Part shown: piece by piece, positions 8,924 to 17,534 of the stretch | How the letters are laid out: each line of letters starts with the position of its first letter | Numbering within the stretch: position 1 is the first letter of the stretch | Assembly (NCBI GenBank): GCA_003226295.1 | Contig: CP029803.1 | Location: forward strand, 1,731,477 to 1,795,476 | Reading direction: 5' to 3' | DNA length: 64,000 nucleotides | Source: Candidatus Moanabacter tarae | Lineage (GTDB): Bacteria; Verrucomicrobiota; Verrucomicrobiia; Opitutales; UBA2987 | Program-made: the position numbers and the translations under genes | The notes under the pieces: model-generated | Database searches by the model: none | Told to the model about the DNA's origin: nothing | The model's input: the letters and a program-made list of their open reading frames with translations, nothing else

Positions 8924-9952
8924 ATGCGTATTTCTGATCTCCAAATCCACCTACCCGTCGGCCTTCTGCGCCTCAGAACTGATACGGACTTAGAGGGTTG
9001 GTGCTTAGGTGTAGATGAAGGGAGTGCAGAACGTATCCATAAACAGTACCGGGAAATCCTAATCGGCGCAGACCCCATGGAACGGGAGCGCCTTTGGAAC
9101 AAACTAGTCAGCCTAGACCGTTTCGGTTACCTTCCCCATTCGGTACGAGGATACGTTGACGTTGCCCTCTGGGATCTAATCGCCAAAGCTTGCGGAGTGC
9201 CTGTCTACCAAATGATTGGCGGCTTCCGAGATCGTATTCCTGCGTATAAAATGGGGCCCAACTTCCCTTCCGTTGAAGAGTTCGTTCAAGCCGCTGTCAC
9301 AGCTAAAGAAGAGGGATTTTTCGGTTATAAGGATCACTGCTACCACGGCCCAGATACAATGATGGAAGTAGCTCGTCAGGCTCGGAGTGCTGTGGGCCCT
9401 GACTTCCATCTCATGCACGACAGCGTGCAAACCTACACCTATACCCAGGCTCTTTCCGTCGGCCGGGTTCTGGAGGAAGAGGATTACTTCTGGTTCGAAG
9501 AACCATTACGGGATTATGATCTTATGGGACTTAAGAAGCTGGCTGATGCTCTCGATGTCCCCATCGCTGCGGCCGAGTACCTCCCGGGTTCTGCCTTTTC
9601 AACCTCCCAACTACTTGCAAGTCATGCAGTTGATATTGTGAGAGCTAGCGTCCCGTGGCGAGGTGGCATAACGGATATGCTCAAAATCGCAAGACTTGCT
9701 GAGAGTTTTGGAGTCAATTGCGAAATCACATCAATAGGGACTGGATTTGGTTTTGTCCACGCTCATGTTATTGGTGCAATTCGCAATTGTACCTACTTTG
9801 AGGCCACCGCGATTGGTTCCCTAGGAGGTGAGCCACTCATCAAAAATCCACTCCAGATCAATAACGGTCATCTTTCGGTACCCCAGGGGCTGGGCCTGGG
9901 GATGGACCTCGATTGGGCCGAAATCGAAAAACAAACCTCAAAAATCTTGTGA
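8924..9952 (+). CDS. mandelate racemase/muconate lactonizing enzyme family protein (KDH type)
   Basis: A 342-residue enolase-superfamily enzyme: N-terminal capping domain, then a (beta/alpha)7-beta barrel from about residue 100. Metal ligands are Asp166 (LMHDSV), Glu192 (WFEEPL) and Glu218 (AAAEYL). At the end of the second barrel strand the usual KxK base motif is K136-D137-H138, followed by CYHG. The superfamily abstracts the proton alpha to a carboxylate, giving racemisation, epimerisation or dehydration of acid sugars and similar compounds; this substitution prevents a confident assignment. Second gene of a plus-strand run after the PhyH gene, and 27 bases before another member. Confidence 0.92.
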   Translation: MRISDLQIHLPVGLLRLRTDTDLEGWCLGVDEGSAERIHKQYREILIGADPMERERLWNKLVSLDRFGYLPHSVRGYVDVALWDLIAKACGVPVYQMIGGFRDRIPAYKMGPNFPSVEEFVQAAVTAKEEGFFGYKDHCYHGPDTMMEVARQARSAVGPDFHLMHDSVQTYTYTQALSVGRVLEEEDYFWFEEPLRDYDLMGLKKLADALDVPIAAAEYLPGSAFSTSQLLASHAVDIVRASVPWRGGITDMLKIARLAESFGVNCEITSIGTGFGFVHAHVIGAIRNCTYFEATAIGSLGGEPLIKNPLQINNGHLSVPQGLGLGMDLDWAEIEKQTSKIL

Positions 9953-9979
9953 AGTTGAAAGACTGAAAAACTCCTTGCC

Positions 9980-11170
9980 ATGCAGATAACAGACGTGCGC
10001 ATCTATATACTGCCGGGGGAACCGAAGCAACGCTCGGTAGACCACCGTGGTGGGATCGATAAAGTTCCACAGGGGCGGTCCAATATGTTTACCCATGCCT
10101 CGGGATTCGGCCCATCAAGTGATTTGCCCGATGGCTGGCTCGAAGCGTGTCAGGATCCCACCGAATACCCTACCTTTGAAGCTACATTGCGACTGGAAAC
10201 AGACGGCCCCTTAGATGCTTACGGTACCTTTAACACAGGGTTTCATAAAGAAGAATTGGTCCATCGGGCTCAGGAATTTAAAATCCACCTAGGGTCCCTA
10301 TTGATGGGGGTAGATGCTTTTGATCGCGAATTTGTCTGGCAGAGATTGTGGTTTGCTCAACGTTTCTACTATACGGGTCGCGTATTTCTTGATATGGTTG
10401 ACAGGATGCTGTGGGACCTGGCCAGCCGCCATGCTGCCCAGCCAATCTACCGCCTTCTCGGAGCCTGTCGCGAGAAAGTACCGGCTTATAAGAACCACGG
10501 TGGCACAACCATCGATGACATGATAGCGGCTGCGCTGAAAGTTAAAGAGGACGGATACGTCGGAACGAAGGATCATTCCTATCGCGGCGTCAAGGGCAAT
10601 ACTGATCTGGCAAGAGAGTTGCGCGCCGCTGTGGGAGATGATTTTCTCCTTATGCACGACCCTGTTTGGTCCTATACTTATGACGAGGCAGTAAAGATTG
10701 GTCGTGTTCTTGAAAAGTACAACTATCGGTGGATCGAAGAGCCCCTCCAAGATTACGATATGTGGGGAATGAAAAAACTCTGTGACACTCTTGACCTACC
10801 TGTACTCGGGTTGGAATGGATCGGCGCCATAGGTGGTCAACCTTATCAGACGTCTGCCTTCCTAGCTATGCAAGCGGTAGACATTGCTCGCCAGCGAGGA
10901 ATCGGTATCACTGGTCAAGTTAAGCAAGCCCAATTGGGCGAAGCATTCGGAATCGATGTACATGGGGGAGATCCGCACGTGATCCTCTCAGTTCCGAACG
11001 ACCCGATTTATGAAACAGTCGGAATAGGTCCGCGTCCATCCCCTGATGAAATCACCTGCCGCGGTATACCCTTTTACGAAAACGGGTACATGAGTATTGC
11101 CTGGAATGATCGAGTTCCTGAGGAACCGGATTGGGATGAGATGGAACGAAACTCTGTTGCCGTAGTTTGA
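9980..11170 (+). CDS. mandelate racemase/muconate lactonizing enzyme family protein (KDH type)
   Basis: A 396-residue enolase-superfamily enzyme, longer than its upstream partner because of an N-terminal insert (roughly residues 15-65). Ligands: Asp227 (LMHDPV), Glu253 (WIEEPL), Glu279 (GLEWIG). The second-strand motif is K197-D198-H199 followed by SYRG, the same variant seen in three other proteins of the window. His328 in DVHGGDPH is a candidate second acid/base. It starts 27 bases after the preceding gene and is surely cotranscribed. The two are only moderately alike, so they may work on different substrates or successive steps rather than being redundant. Confidence 0.92.
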   Translation: MQITDVRIYILPGEPKQRSVDHRGGIDKVPQGRSNMFTHASGFGPSSDLPDGWLEACQDPTEYPTFEATLRLETDGPLDAYGTFNTGFHKEELVHRAQEFKIHLGSLLMGVDAFDREFVWQRLWFAQRFYYTGRVFLDMVDRMLWDLASRHAAQPIYRLLGACREKVPAYKNHGGTTIDDMIAAALKVKEDGYVGTKDHSYRGVKGNTDLARELRAAVGDDFLLMHDPVWSYTYDEAVKIGRVLEKYNYRWIEEPLQDYDMWGMKKLCDTLDLPVLGLEWIGAIGGQPYQTSAFLAMQAVDIARQRGIGITGQVKQAQLGEAFGIDVHGGDPHVILSVPNDPIYETVGIGPRPSPDEITCRGIPFYENGYMSIAWNDRVPEEPDWDEMERNSVAVV

Positions 11171-11495
11171 GCAGGATCCTCAATGTGCCTCCCTCCTTCC
11201 GGTGTTTGTCGTGGTTTAGATGGGAAAAGCATCCTGCCGTGGTAGCACAGGCCCTTGGCAATTTAGCTGAACTCATCGAAATCCGGACAGAATGGCATCG
11301 CCTCCAAAGAAATCTCGAAAGAGTATCGGAGAAACTACGAAGGTGTCATTTGTAATAATCTGGGAGTAAGAGTCAGTCTGCTATCTCTAGCATCAATGGG
11401 GAACAAATCTCCCACGTAACCTGCAGATCTGCCTGCCAAAAACGTGATTTATCCAGTAACTATACGTAGATTGTGCCCGCACCAATATGAAACTA
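11171..11495. other. intergenic region before the SDR tandem repeat
   Basis: About 325 bases. A 62-codon frame starting at a TTG overlaps the stop of the previous gene, but it resembles nothing known and has no ribosome binding site. No terminator hairpin recognised. The region has no counterpart upstream of the second SDR copy. Confidence 0.4.
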
Positions 11496-12306
11496 AATTT
11501 TAGAAAACATGACCCCTGACTTATCTTCTTCTTGCCACCTAAATGGCTCAATTGCCGTTGTTACTGGCGCCGCCCAAGGACTAGGACTAGGAATCGTCGA
11601 GAAATTGGCTCGAAGTGGTGCAACCGCGATCATTGCCGATCTGCAGGAGGCAACAGCAAGAGTAGAAGCAGAAAAGTTGCGAACACAGGGTCTTAGCGTG
11701 GACGCAGCCTATCTCGATGTCACGGATAGCACCGCAGTCAGGACTTTCTTCACGGACCTAGTAGCTCAACACGGGCACCTTGACATCCTAGTTAACAATG
11801 CAGGAGTCGGGCAGAAAGTAGATCCCATTGTCGAAACAACTGATCAGGAGTGGGACCGGGTAATCAGCGCCACCCTAACCAGTGCATTCTACTGTAGCCG
11901 TGCTGCAGGCGGGATAATGGAGGACCAGGAATCAGGATGTATCGTCAATATTTCATCCATAAATGGTCAAAATCCAGCAGCTTTGGTTGGAGCCTACAAC
12001 GTAGCCAAAGCCGGGATCATTAGCCTGACTCAAACTCTGGCGATCGAGCTTGCGGCCTACAGTGTTCGGGTCAATGCGATCTGTCCTGGACCCGTTTACA
12101 CAGATTTCAATAAATCGAATATGGCCCAACGATGTCAGACTCTCAATATAACAGAAGAGGAAATGATTGAACGCATCCGAAGCGCCATCCCGCTAGGCCG
12201 CTGGGGAGAACCAATCGATATCGCTCAAGCTGTCGCTTTTCTCTGCAGTGCCGCAGCCTCCTGGATCACCGGCGAAGTTCTCCGAGTAAGCGGCGGTTTG
12301 GCTGGG
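11496..12306. repeat. direct repeat copy 1 (811 bp, identical to copy 2)
   Basis: This stretch, from 13 bases before the first SDR start codon to near its 3' end, is identical base for base to copy 2 by line-by-line comparison. The period is 879 bp. Beyond it the similarity continues for about 70 bases but with around ten substitutions. Confidence 0.97.
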
Positions 12307-12345
12307 GTCTCAGCTACACCGCCTAAGCGGATCAAGACAAGATAA
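11509..12345 (+). CDS. SDR-family NAD(P)-dependent oxidoreductase, copy 1
   Basis: A 278-residue classical short-chain dehydrogenase/reductase. It has the cofactor motif TGAAQGLGLG near residue 20, LVNNAG, the catalytic Ser in NISSINGQ, and YxxxK as YNVAK, all in order. An Asp just after the second strand (IIADLQ) favours NAD over NADP. SDRs of this type oxidise or reduce secondary alcohols, ketones or sugars; the substrate is unknown. The next gene encodes the same protein, differing only in the last residues (LAGVSATPPKR here). It could be cotranscribed with the preceding enolase-superfamily genes, though about 340 bases separate them. Confidence 0.93.
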   Translation: MTPDLSSSCHLNGSIAVVTGAAQGLGLGIVEKLARSGATAIIADLQEATARVEAEKLRTQGLSVDAAYLDVTDSTAVRTFFTDLVAQHGHLDILVNNAGVGQKVDPIVETTDQEWDRVISATLTSAFYCSRAAGGIMEDQESGCIVNISSINGQNPAALVGAYNVAKAGIISLTQTLAIELAAYSVRVNAICPGPVYTDFNKSNMAQRCQTLNITEEEMIERIRSAIPLGRWGEPIDIAQAVAFLCSAAASWITGEVLRVSGGLAGVSATPPKRIKTR

Positions 12346-12374
12346 CGGTTCTCTGGCGACTGGGGTCCTGAAAG

Positions 12375-13185
12375 AATTTTAGAAAACATGACCCCTGACT
12401 TATCTTCTTCTTGCCACCTAAATGGCTCAATTGCCGTTGTTACTGGCGCCGCCCAAGGACTAGGACTAGGAATCGTCGAGAAATTGGCTCGAAGTGGTGC
12501 AACCGCGATCATTGCCGATCTGCAGGAGGCAACAGCAAGAGTAGAAGCAGAAAAGTTGCGAACACAGGGTCTTAGCGTGGACGCAGCCTATCTCGATGTC
12601 ACGGATAGCACCGCAGTCAGGACTTTCTTCACGGACCTAGTAGCTCAACACGGGCACCTTGACATCCTAGTTAACAATGCAGGAGTCGGGCAGAAAGTAG
12701 ATCCCATTGTCGAAACAACTGATCAGGAGTGGGACCGGGTAATCAGCGCCACCCTAACCAGTGCATTCTACTGTAGCCGTGCTGCAGGCGGGATAATGGA
12801 GGACCAGGAATCAGGATGTATCGTCAATATTTCATCCATAAATGGTCAAAATCCAGCAGCTTTGGTTGGAGCCTACAACGTAGCCAAAGCCGGGATCATT
12901 AGCCTGACTCAAACTCTGGCGATCGAGCTTGCGGCCTACAGTGTTCGGGTCAATGCGATCTGTCCTGGACCCGTTTACACAGATTTCAATAAATCGAATA
13001 TGGCCCAACGATGTCAGACTCTCAATATAACAGAAGAGGAAATGATTGAACGCATCCGAAGCGCCATCCCGCTAGGCCGCTGGGGAGAACCAATCGATAT
13101 CGCTCAAGCTGTCGCTTTTCTCTGCAGTGCCGCAGCCTCCTGGATCACCGGCGAAGTTCTCCGAGTAAGCGGCGGTTTGGCTGGG
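12375..13185. repeat. direct repeat copy 2 (811 bp, identical to copy 1)
   Basis: Second copy of the tandem unit, offset by 879 bp from the first. Identity begins at the same AATTTTAGAAAACATG block and is unbroken until 13185. The following 3' tail, including the end of the gene and bases after the stop, is homologous to copy 1 but visibly diverged. Confidence 0.97.
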
Positions 13186-13224
13186 TTCCCGGCTACACTG
13201 CCTGAGCAGATCAAGACAAGATAA
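12388..13224 (+). CDS. SDR-family NAD(P)-dependent oxidoreductase, copy 2
   Basis: The same 278-residue short-chain dehydrogenase as the preceding gene, with all catalytic motifs intact (TGxxxGxG, NNAG, Ser, YNVAK). Only the extreme C-terminus differs (LAGFPATLPEQ here). Just 42 bases separate the first stop from this start, so the two are probably one transcript. Both copies look functional. The lack of any synonymous difference over 811 bp means either very recent duplication, recent gene conversion, or an assembly artefact. Confidence 0.93.
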   Translation: MTPDLSSSCHLNGSIAVVTGAAQGLGLGIVEKLARSGATAIIADLQEATARVEAEKLRTQGLSVDAAYLDVTDSTAVRTFFTDLVAQHGHLDILVNNAGVGQKVDPIVETTDQEWDRVISATLTSAFYCSRAAGGIMEDQESGCIVNISSINGQNPAALVGAYNVAKAGIISLTQTLAIELAAYSVRVNAICPGPVYTDFNKSNMAQRCQTLNITEEEMIERIRSAIPLGRWGEPIDIAQAVAFLCSAAASWITGEVLRVSGGLAGFPATLPEQIKTR

Positions 13225-13332
13225 CGACTCTCTGGCGACTGGGGCCCTGAAAGAATCTAGTCGATTTCTTCCCAATCTCCCCTAAAGCCTCAATAACGGA
13301 GAGTTTCTCCCATGCCATCTCCAATGTTTTGG

Positions 13333-13830
13333 CTATTCGTCGTCTGCGAAACACCGCTCCATCTGAAAGTGACCTCTTCCGTTTTTTCCCACTATTCGGT
13401 ATCCCCGCTTTACATAGACTCGAAGGGCTTTGAGATTTTCAGGATAGCAAGTTAAACAAATGCCAGGAACTTTTCTCGCACGCGCTTCTTCCTCTATCCT
13501 CAGCATCAACTTTTGGCCAATTCTTGCGTTCTGTAGTTCATCAATAACAGCGATACCCAGGACCGGATACTCATTCTGTCCCGAAGGCATGTACCAGACA
13601 TGCCCCACCATTCGCCTCTGTCCATCACCCGACTCAAAGGCACCCAAATGGAAACAATCATCTCGGCCAAGCTGGCCCCCAATTAGTGCTACCGCATCCC
13701 CATCGAAATCATAGGGATGGTAAAAATATCGACTCTTCTCACCAAGACCTGCGAAGAATGCCGGAATCTTCGACAGATCTCTTGGTTCCAATGAACGAAT
13801 GTCGATAAATGCTTGGGCTGAGGACTTCAT
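13333..13830 (-). CDS. GNAT-family N-acetyltransferase
   Basis: A 165-residue acetyl-CoA-dependent acyltransferase. The core from about residue 70 to 155 has VLGIAVIDELQNARIGQKLM (89-108), matching the GNAT acetyl-CoA loop pattern (Q/RxxGxG/A), followed by ICLTCYPENLKALRVYVKRGY, the usual beta5-alpha4 segment with the Asn-x-x-A-x-x-x-Y pattern. The acceptor is unknown; it could be an amine metabolite, a peptide or an antibiotic-like amine. It is transcribed alone, converging on the SDR pair. A 24-bp palindrome lies about 18 bases upstream of its start codon. Confidence 0.88.
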   Translation of the reverse strand: MKSSAQAFIDIRSLEPRDLSKIPAFFAGLGEKSRYFYHPYDFDGDAVALIGGQLGRDDCFHLGAFESGDGQRRMVGHVWYMPSGQNEYPVLGIAVIDELQNARIGQKLMLRIEEEARARKVPGICLTCYPENLKALRVYVKRGYRIVGKNGRGHFQMERCFADDE

Positions 13831-13847
13831 CGTGACTCCTTAATCTT

Positions 13848-13871
13848 AGGATCTTCTCTAGAGAAGATCCT
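13848..13871. promoter_or_regulatory. 24-bp perfect palindrome upstream of the GNAT gene
   Basis: A perfect inverted repeat with half-site AGGATCTTCTCT and no spacer, 17 bases upstream of the GNAT start codon in a divergent promoter region. Placement suits an operator or a 5' UTR hairpin rather than a terminator. Half-site GATCTT recurs in the hairpin at 17781-17798. Confidence 0.4.
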
Positions 13872-14272
13872 TAACCTGCCACCCTCGTCCTTTCCCCAGA
13901 ACCGAACTGAGAGTTCCAAAACGCAAAGACTCAGATTTCCAGTATCGCAGCTATCGGCTGATATCTTGTTCACCTTAAATAAAAGACGATGCCACTATAA
14001 CTGGGGTGTCAACTTCCATTAATCTAGTTCATCGAAATACCGTCATTCACAACTTAACCTGTAAAAACGCAGCATCGGTGATTGCATAGTTCTCATGTCT
14101 GGTGTTTTTTCTGAATGGAGGTAGAATAATCGTTACACGCAATTCGTAATTGCTTTCATTGTCCCTCTTTCTCGATGACTGACACTTGGCTCTTTTTTAT
14201 TCGTTAGGGAACGATTGATTCTATTCATAAAAATCGAATGCCCAGTCACATCCACCCTAAATAGAATACAAT
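13872..14272. other. divergent intergenic region
   Basis: About 400 AT-rich bases between the GNAT gene and the next enolase-superfamily gene. It must carry the promoter of the latter, but no consensus pair is clear. No RNA gene or repeat seen. Confidence 0.4.
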
Positions 14273-15457
14273 ATGAAAATCACCGCAATTAAGATGCTCA
14301 CCCTCGAGCTACCTGAAGAAGGTAGTCCTGGCCATCTTCCTCAGCTCTCTGAGGTTCCCAACCTACGACGAATTCAATACCGGGGCGGCCGAGATCCCCA
14401 TCGCAGACCAATTAAGACACCACCATCCAAACCGCAGGAGAGGTTTCTAGAAGTGGAGACCGATGAAGGTATTACCGGGCGGGTCACATCATCAACCCTG
14501 GATATGTCCCATGTAGGAATCATCCGATCGATGGCCTTGGGGGAAAATCCCTTACATCGCGAACGGTTCTATCAAATGTTTCAAAAAGGAACGCGGTGGG
14601 TGGCGGTACTGAATAGCACAAGACAACCGGGGTGGTTTGGCGATTTCGACAACTGCCTTTGGGATATTGCGGGTAAGGCGGCAGGACTTCCAGTACATAC
14701 CCTCATAGGGAAGGTACGCGACTCTTTCCCATGCTATGTGACCGGAGGTGACATGGATGTAGAGGGGTATCTCGACAGTATCGAAAAAAGCAAACAGTTC
14801 GGAATTAACGCTTACAAATTTCATACCTACAAAGGCGGGAAGGCCGATATTCCAATATTTCATAAAGTTCGCGAGACCGTTGGACCGGATTACGAGCTCC
14901 TTAACGACCCTGTTTGCTCTTACGACCTACGCGAAGCAATTGAGGTCGGACACGTTATGGAAGAACTCGGTTTTATCTGGTTGGAAGAACCATTTCATGA
15001 GTATAAGCTTCATCACTACCAGGAATTATGTCGGGAACTAGATATTCCGGTAATGGCAAACGAAACTCTAATGAACGACATAGGCATTTCTACCCAGTGG
15101 CTCCTCCAGGGAGGAACCGATCTCCTCAGGGCCAATGCCCGCCACGGTACAACCCAAGTTCTGAAAATGGCCCATTTCGCCGAATTATACGACACCAATA
15201 TCGAGATGAACGCAATGGGGGGCCTCTACGGCCACATTCATGCTACATTAGGTTGCTGCATCGATAACACTGGTTTTTATGAATACAATGGGGGAGCCGA
15301 AGGGGGAGCCAGCGGTCTAAGAAAAGCCGGTGAACCCTGGGGCATGGTGAATGCTCCATTAATTGCAAATGGACGACTGGCTCCTTCTGACCTGCCCGGT
15401 TGGGGAGCTGAATGGGATGAGAAGCGGTTCCAATCGCTGATAGTCTCAGAAGATTAA
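14273..15457 (+). CDS. mandelate racemase/muconate lactonizing enzyme family protein (KFH type)
   Basis: A 394-residue enolase-superfamily enzyme with capping domain and barrel. Metal ligands are Asp212 (LLNDPV), Glu238 (WLEEPF) and Glu264 (MANETL). The second-strand motif is K182-F183-H184 followed by TYKG, related to the KDH variants elsewhere in the window but with Phe in the middle. Residues 20-60 form a longer, basic N-terminal insert (RGGRDPHRRPIK). GGLYGHIHATLG (316-327) contains two His that could serve as barrel acid/base. Reaction is probably dehydration or epimerisation of a sugar acid. A cupin gene follows on the same strand after about 220 bases. Confidence 0.9.
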   Translation: MKITAIKMLTLELPEEGSPGHLPQLSEVPNLRRIQYRGGRDPHRRPIKTPPSKPQERFLEVETDEGITGRVTSSTLDMSHVGIIRSMALGENPLHRERFYQMFQKGTRWVAVLNSTRQPGWFGDFDNCLWDIAGKAAGLPVHTLIGKVRDSFPCYVTGGDMDVEGYLDSIEKSKQFGINAYKFHTYKGGKADIPIFHKVRETVGPDYELLNDPVCSYDLREAIEVGHVMEELGFIWLEEPFHEYKLHHYQELCRELDIPVMANETLMNDIGISTQWLLQGGTDLLRANARHGTTQVLKMAHFAELYDTNIEMNAMGGLYGHIHATLGCCIDNTGFYEYNGGAEGGASGLRKAGEPWGMVNAPLIANGRLAPSDLPGWGAEWDEKRFQSLIVSED

Positions 15458-15678
15458 TTCCCCTCTGTTTTATCCTCAACTCCAGTCATAACCAAAAGGC
15501 CGTGTTAGGGTAGGCCGAGACTTACGAAAAGGATTTGAATGGAGATCGAGCAATCGTGTGGAAGGTGATTTACGTCTAGCCCCCCAACCTACTGCATCCG
15601 TTGGAACAACAATTCGCTTGACGCTCATGCTCACCATTCCGTTAGTGCTAAGATACTACCTGGAACGACGCAAAACAA

Positions 15679-16398
15679 ATGTACTACAGCGGAAATTTAA
15701 TCGTCAAAAACAACGAAGGAGTTCGGGAAAACCACAACTGGGGCGTGTTAAATAAGCTCCTGTGTAGGGAAACTACGAAGGACGAAGAATTCACGTTTGG
15801 CGAAATGACTTGCCGACCTGGTGGTGTGCGTGGACCGGCTACAGGGGACGAAGCCTTTCACTGCCTGCGGGGCGAAGGACTTTTCCGCGCTTGGCCGAAA
15901 AATGTTCCAGATAAGGAACCCATTGAAGTTCGTATTCGACCAGGTAGTGAGTACTACGTAAGGCATGATATTCCGAGAACAATTGAGAATACGGGTTCGG
16001 AACCACTTTTTGGAATATTCATGTTCTGTCATGTCGAACGTCCCTGCCATGCCCATCCTTTGTACATAGCTCCAGGAAAAGGGAACGAGATCCACCAACA
16101 TGGTCCTGAAAAATTGCCTGAACTTCTAAAGCAGGACTTCGTAGAAGCGATGTACCTGGTCGACGGTCCGGGATGGGTATCATTAGCGGATCCTAGTAAT
16201 ATGGTCATTACGGATCACGCTATCGAGAGGGGAAGTGCGGTTTACCATCCACTCAACAGCCTTCACCGACAGTTTACCCCTTCTGACTCGAAAGATACTG
16301 TCTTCTGGATACATGCAGGCTACTACCACGGGCGTGGAAGAATATTTGCAGGGGTCTTCGACGATCCAGAATTTACCTTTTGGCATAAAGACCGGTGA
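15679..16398 (+). CDS. cupin-fold protein, probable bicupin
   Basis: A 239-residue protein with double-stranded beta-helix character. The first half has FHCLRGEGLFRAWP (60-73), then RPGSEYYVRHDIPRTIENTGSEPL (87-110), the standard two cupin motifs with a His before the Pro-x-x-x-x-N segment. The second half (about 150-225) repeats the pattern more loosely (DGPGWVSL, then SAVYHPLNSLHRQF). No catalytic assignment is possible; bicupins include isomerases, dioxygenases and sugar-binding proteins. The position after an enolase-superfamily gene on the same strand suggests work on the same compound. The ATG was chosen as the first in frame; no strong ribosome site precedes it. Confidence 0.75.
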   Translation: MYYSGNLIVKNNEGVRENHNWGVLNKLLCRETTKDEEFTFGEMTCRPGGVRGPATGDEAFHCLRGEGLFRAWPKNVPDKEPIEVRIRPGSEYYVRHDIPRTIENTGSEPLFGIFMFCHVERPCHAHPLYIAPGKGNEIHQHGPEKLPELLKQDFVEAMYLVDGPGWVSLADPSNMVITDHAIERGSAVYHPLNSLHRQFTPSDSKDTVFWIHAGYYHGRGRIFAGVFDDPEFTFWHKDR

Positions 16399-16622
16399 TC
16401 ACTGAAGCTCAGTGTAACAATATCGACGAACCAAGATAGACCGCGAGCGGTGCGACCTAAGAGTAGTTAAAGAGTCTACAACAAGCGGGTCCTTTGCTCT
16501 TAATGCGAAGATAGTGTGATACCCGATAATTTGGCAAAACTCCTGCTAGAGAGATATGATCTGAGAGACCAAATTCGACATGGGACCCGAAATAACTAAG
16601 GATGAGGCAGTGCCATTTCCCC

Positions 16623-17534
16623 TTATCCCGCCTTTTCCAACTCTTTGAAAATCTTTAATGGCCGCTCCAAACAAGCTCTCAAATCAGGCCTATCCACCTT
16701 TTCTTGATCGCCGCTCGATTGACCGTAACCCCACGCCGTTAGATTGAAAATCTCTTGGGTGGTAAATGGCATGTAGAAAGCCAGGTAGCCTTCGTACTTG
16801 ATGTCTTTCAGTGCTTTAATAATTGCCCGATAATCAGCGTGGCCGGTTCCATGTTCCCGGTGATTGGTCTCATTCATGTGGAAGTGTTTGACGTAGCCGC
16901 CTGCAGCCCGGATGGCTTTGGGGATAGATCCCTCCCCAACGTTCATGTGGAAGACATCCGGTTGAATCCCAAGATTCGGCGCCCCAGATTCTTTGATGAT
17001 ATCCATAGCTTCGCTTAGAGTAGTCAGAACGCCCGGATAGCCTTCGTAGCAATTCAGGGGCTCAAATAATATTGATATCCCACGCTGCTCGGCATAGGGC
17101 AATATCTCCTGCATAGCGCCGATAAAATTTCTTTTCAGAGTTCCGATTGGAAGTTTAGGGAAAGGAACCTCGTAGACAGGGGGCTGGGCCGCGCAAATCT
17201 GAAAGAAAGTTGCATCCAATTTAGCTGCATAATCAATCGCTTTCCTAGCGTAGTTAATTCCTCTTCTTCGGGCCGCCTCATTATTACCCGCCAAATCTCG
17301 ATCTTCACCGCCGTGGAAATAAGCCCAGGCCCCCAGTACTTCAGGAACCTCAAGCCCCAAGGAATCCACCAGCTCTCGAAGCTTCTTAGGATCCGCTCTG
17401 TCCGGTGCCCCCGGGAGATCCACACCGTCATAACCAACATCCTTGATTGCCGTTAAAACTTCTTCGGGCTCCTCCAAAACATCGTAGCCAATGAACCCCA
17501 AAGTATCGCAGACGACTGTGTATTTGAATGGCAT
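16623..17534 (-). CDS. sugar phosphate isomerase/epimerase, D-tagatose 3-epimerase-like TIM barrel
   Basis: A 303-residue xylose-isomerase-like TIM barrel. Three of four metal ligands expected for ketose 3-epimerases are present: Glu158 (ILFEPL), Asp193 (QPDVFH) and His219 (KHFHMN). The fourth, normally Glu in an MEPF-like strand, is replaced: the sequence reads YMPF (254-257). The HFHMNETNHREHGTGHADY block is typical of the subfamily. The start is supported by an AAAGGA seven bases upstream. It is divergent from the unrecognised gene that follows. Without the last ligand the enzyme may bind metal differently or use another residue. Confidence 0.85.
   Translation of the reverse strand: MPFKYTVVCDTLGFIGYDVLEEPEEVLTAIKDVGYDGVDLPGAPDRADPKKLRELVDSLGLEVPEVLGAWAYFHGGEDRDLAGNNEAARRRGINYARKAIDYAAKLDATFFQICAAQPPVYEVPFPKLPIGTLKRNFIGAMQEILPYAEQRGISILFEPLNCYEGYPGVLTTLSEAMDIIKESGAPNLGIQPDVFHMNVGEGSIPKAIRAAGGYVKHFHMNETNHREHGTGHADYRAIIKALKDIKYEGYLAFYMPFTTQEIFNLTAWGYGQSSGDQEKVDRPDLRACLERPLKIFKELEKAG

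Noticed and set aside
11167-11355. 62-codon frame overlapping the stop of the second enolase-superfamily gene
   Set aside because: TTG start, no ribosome site, no similarity to anything known, and no counterpart elsewhere.
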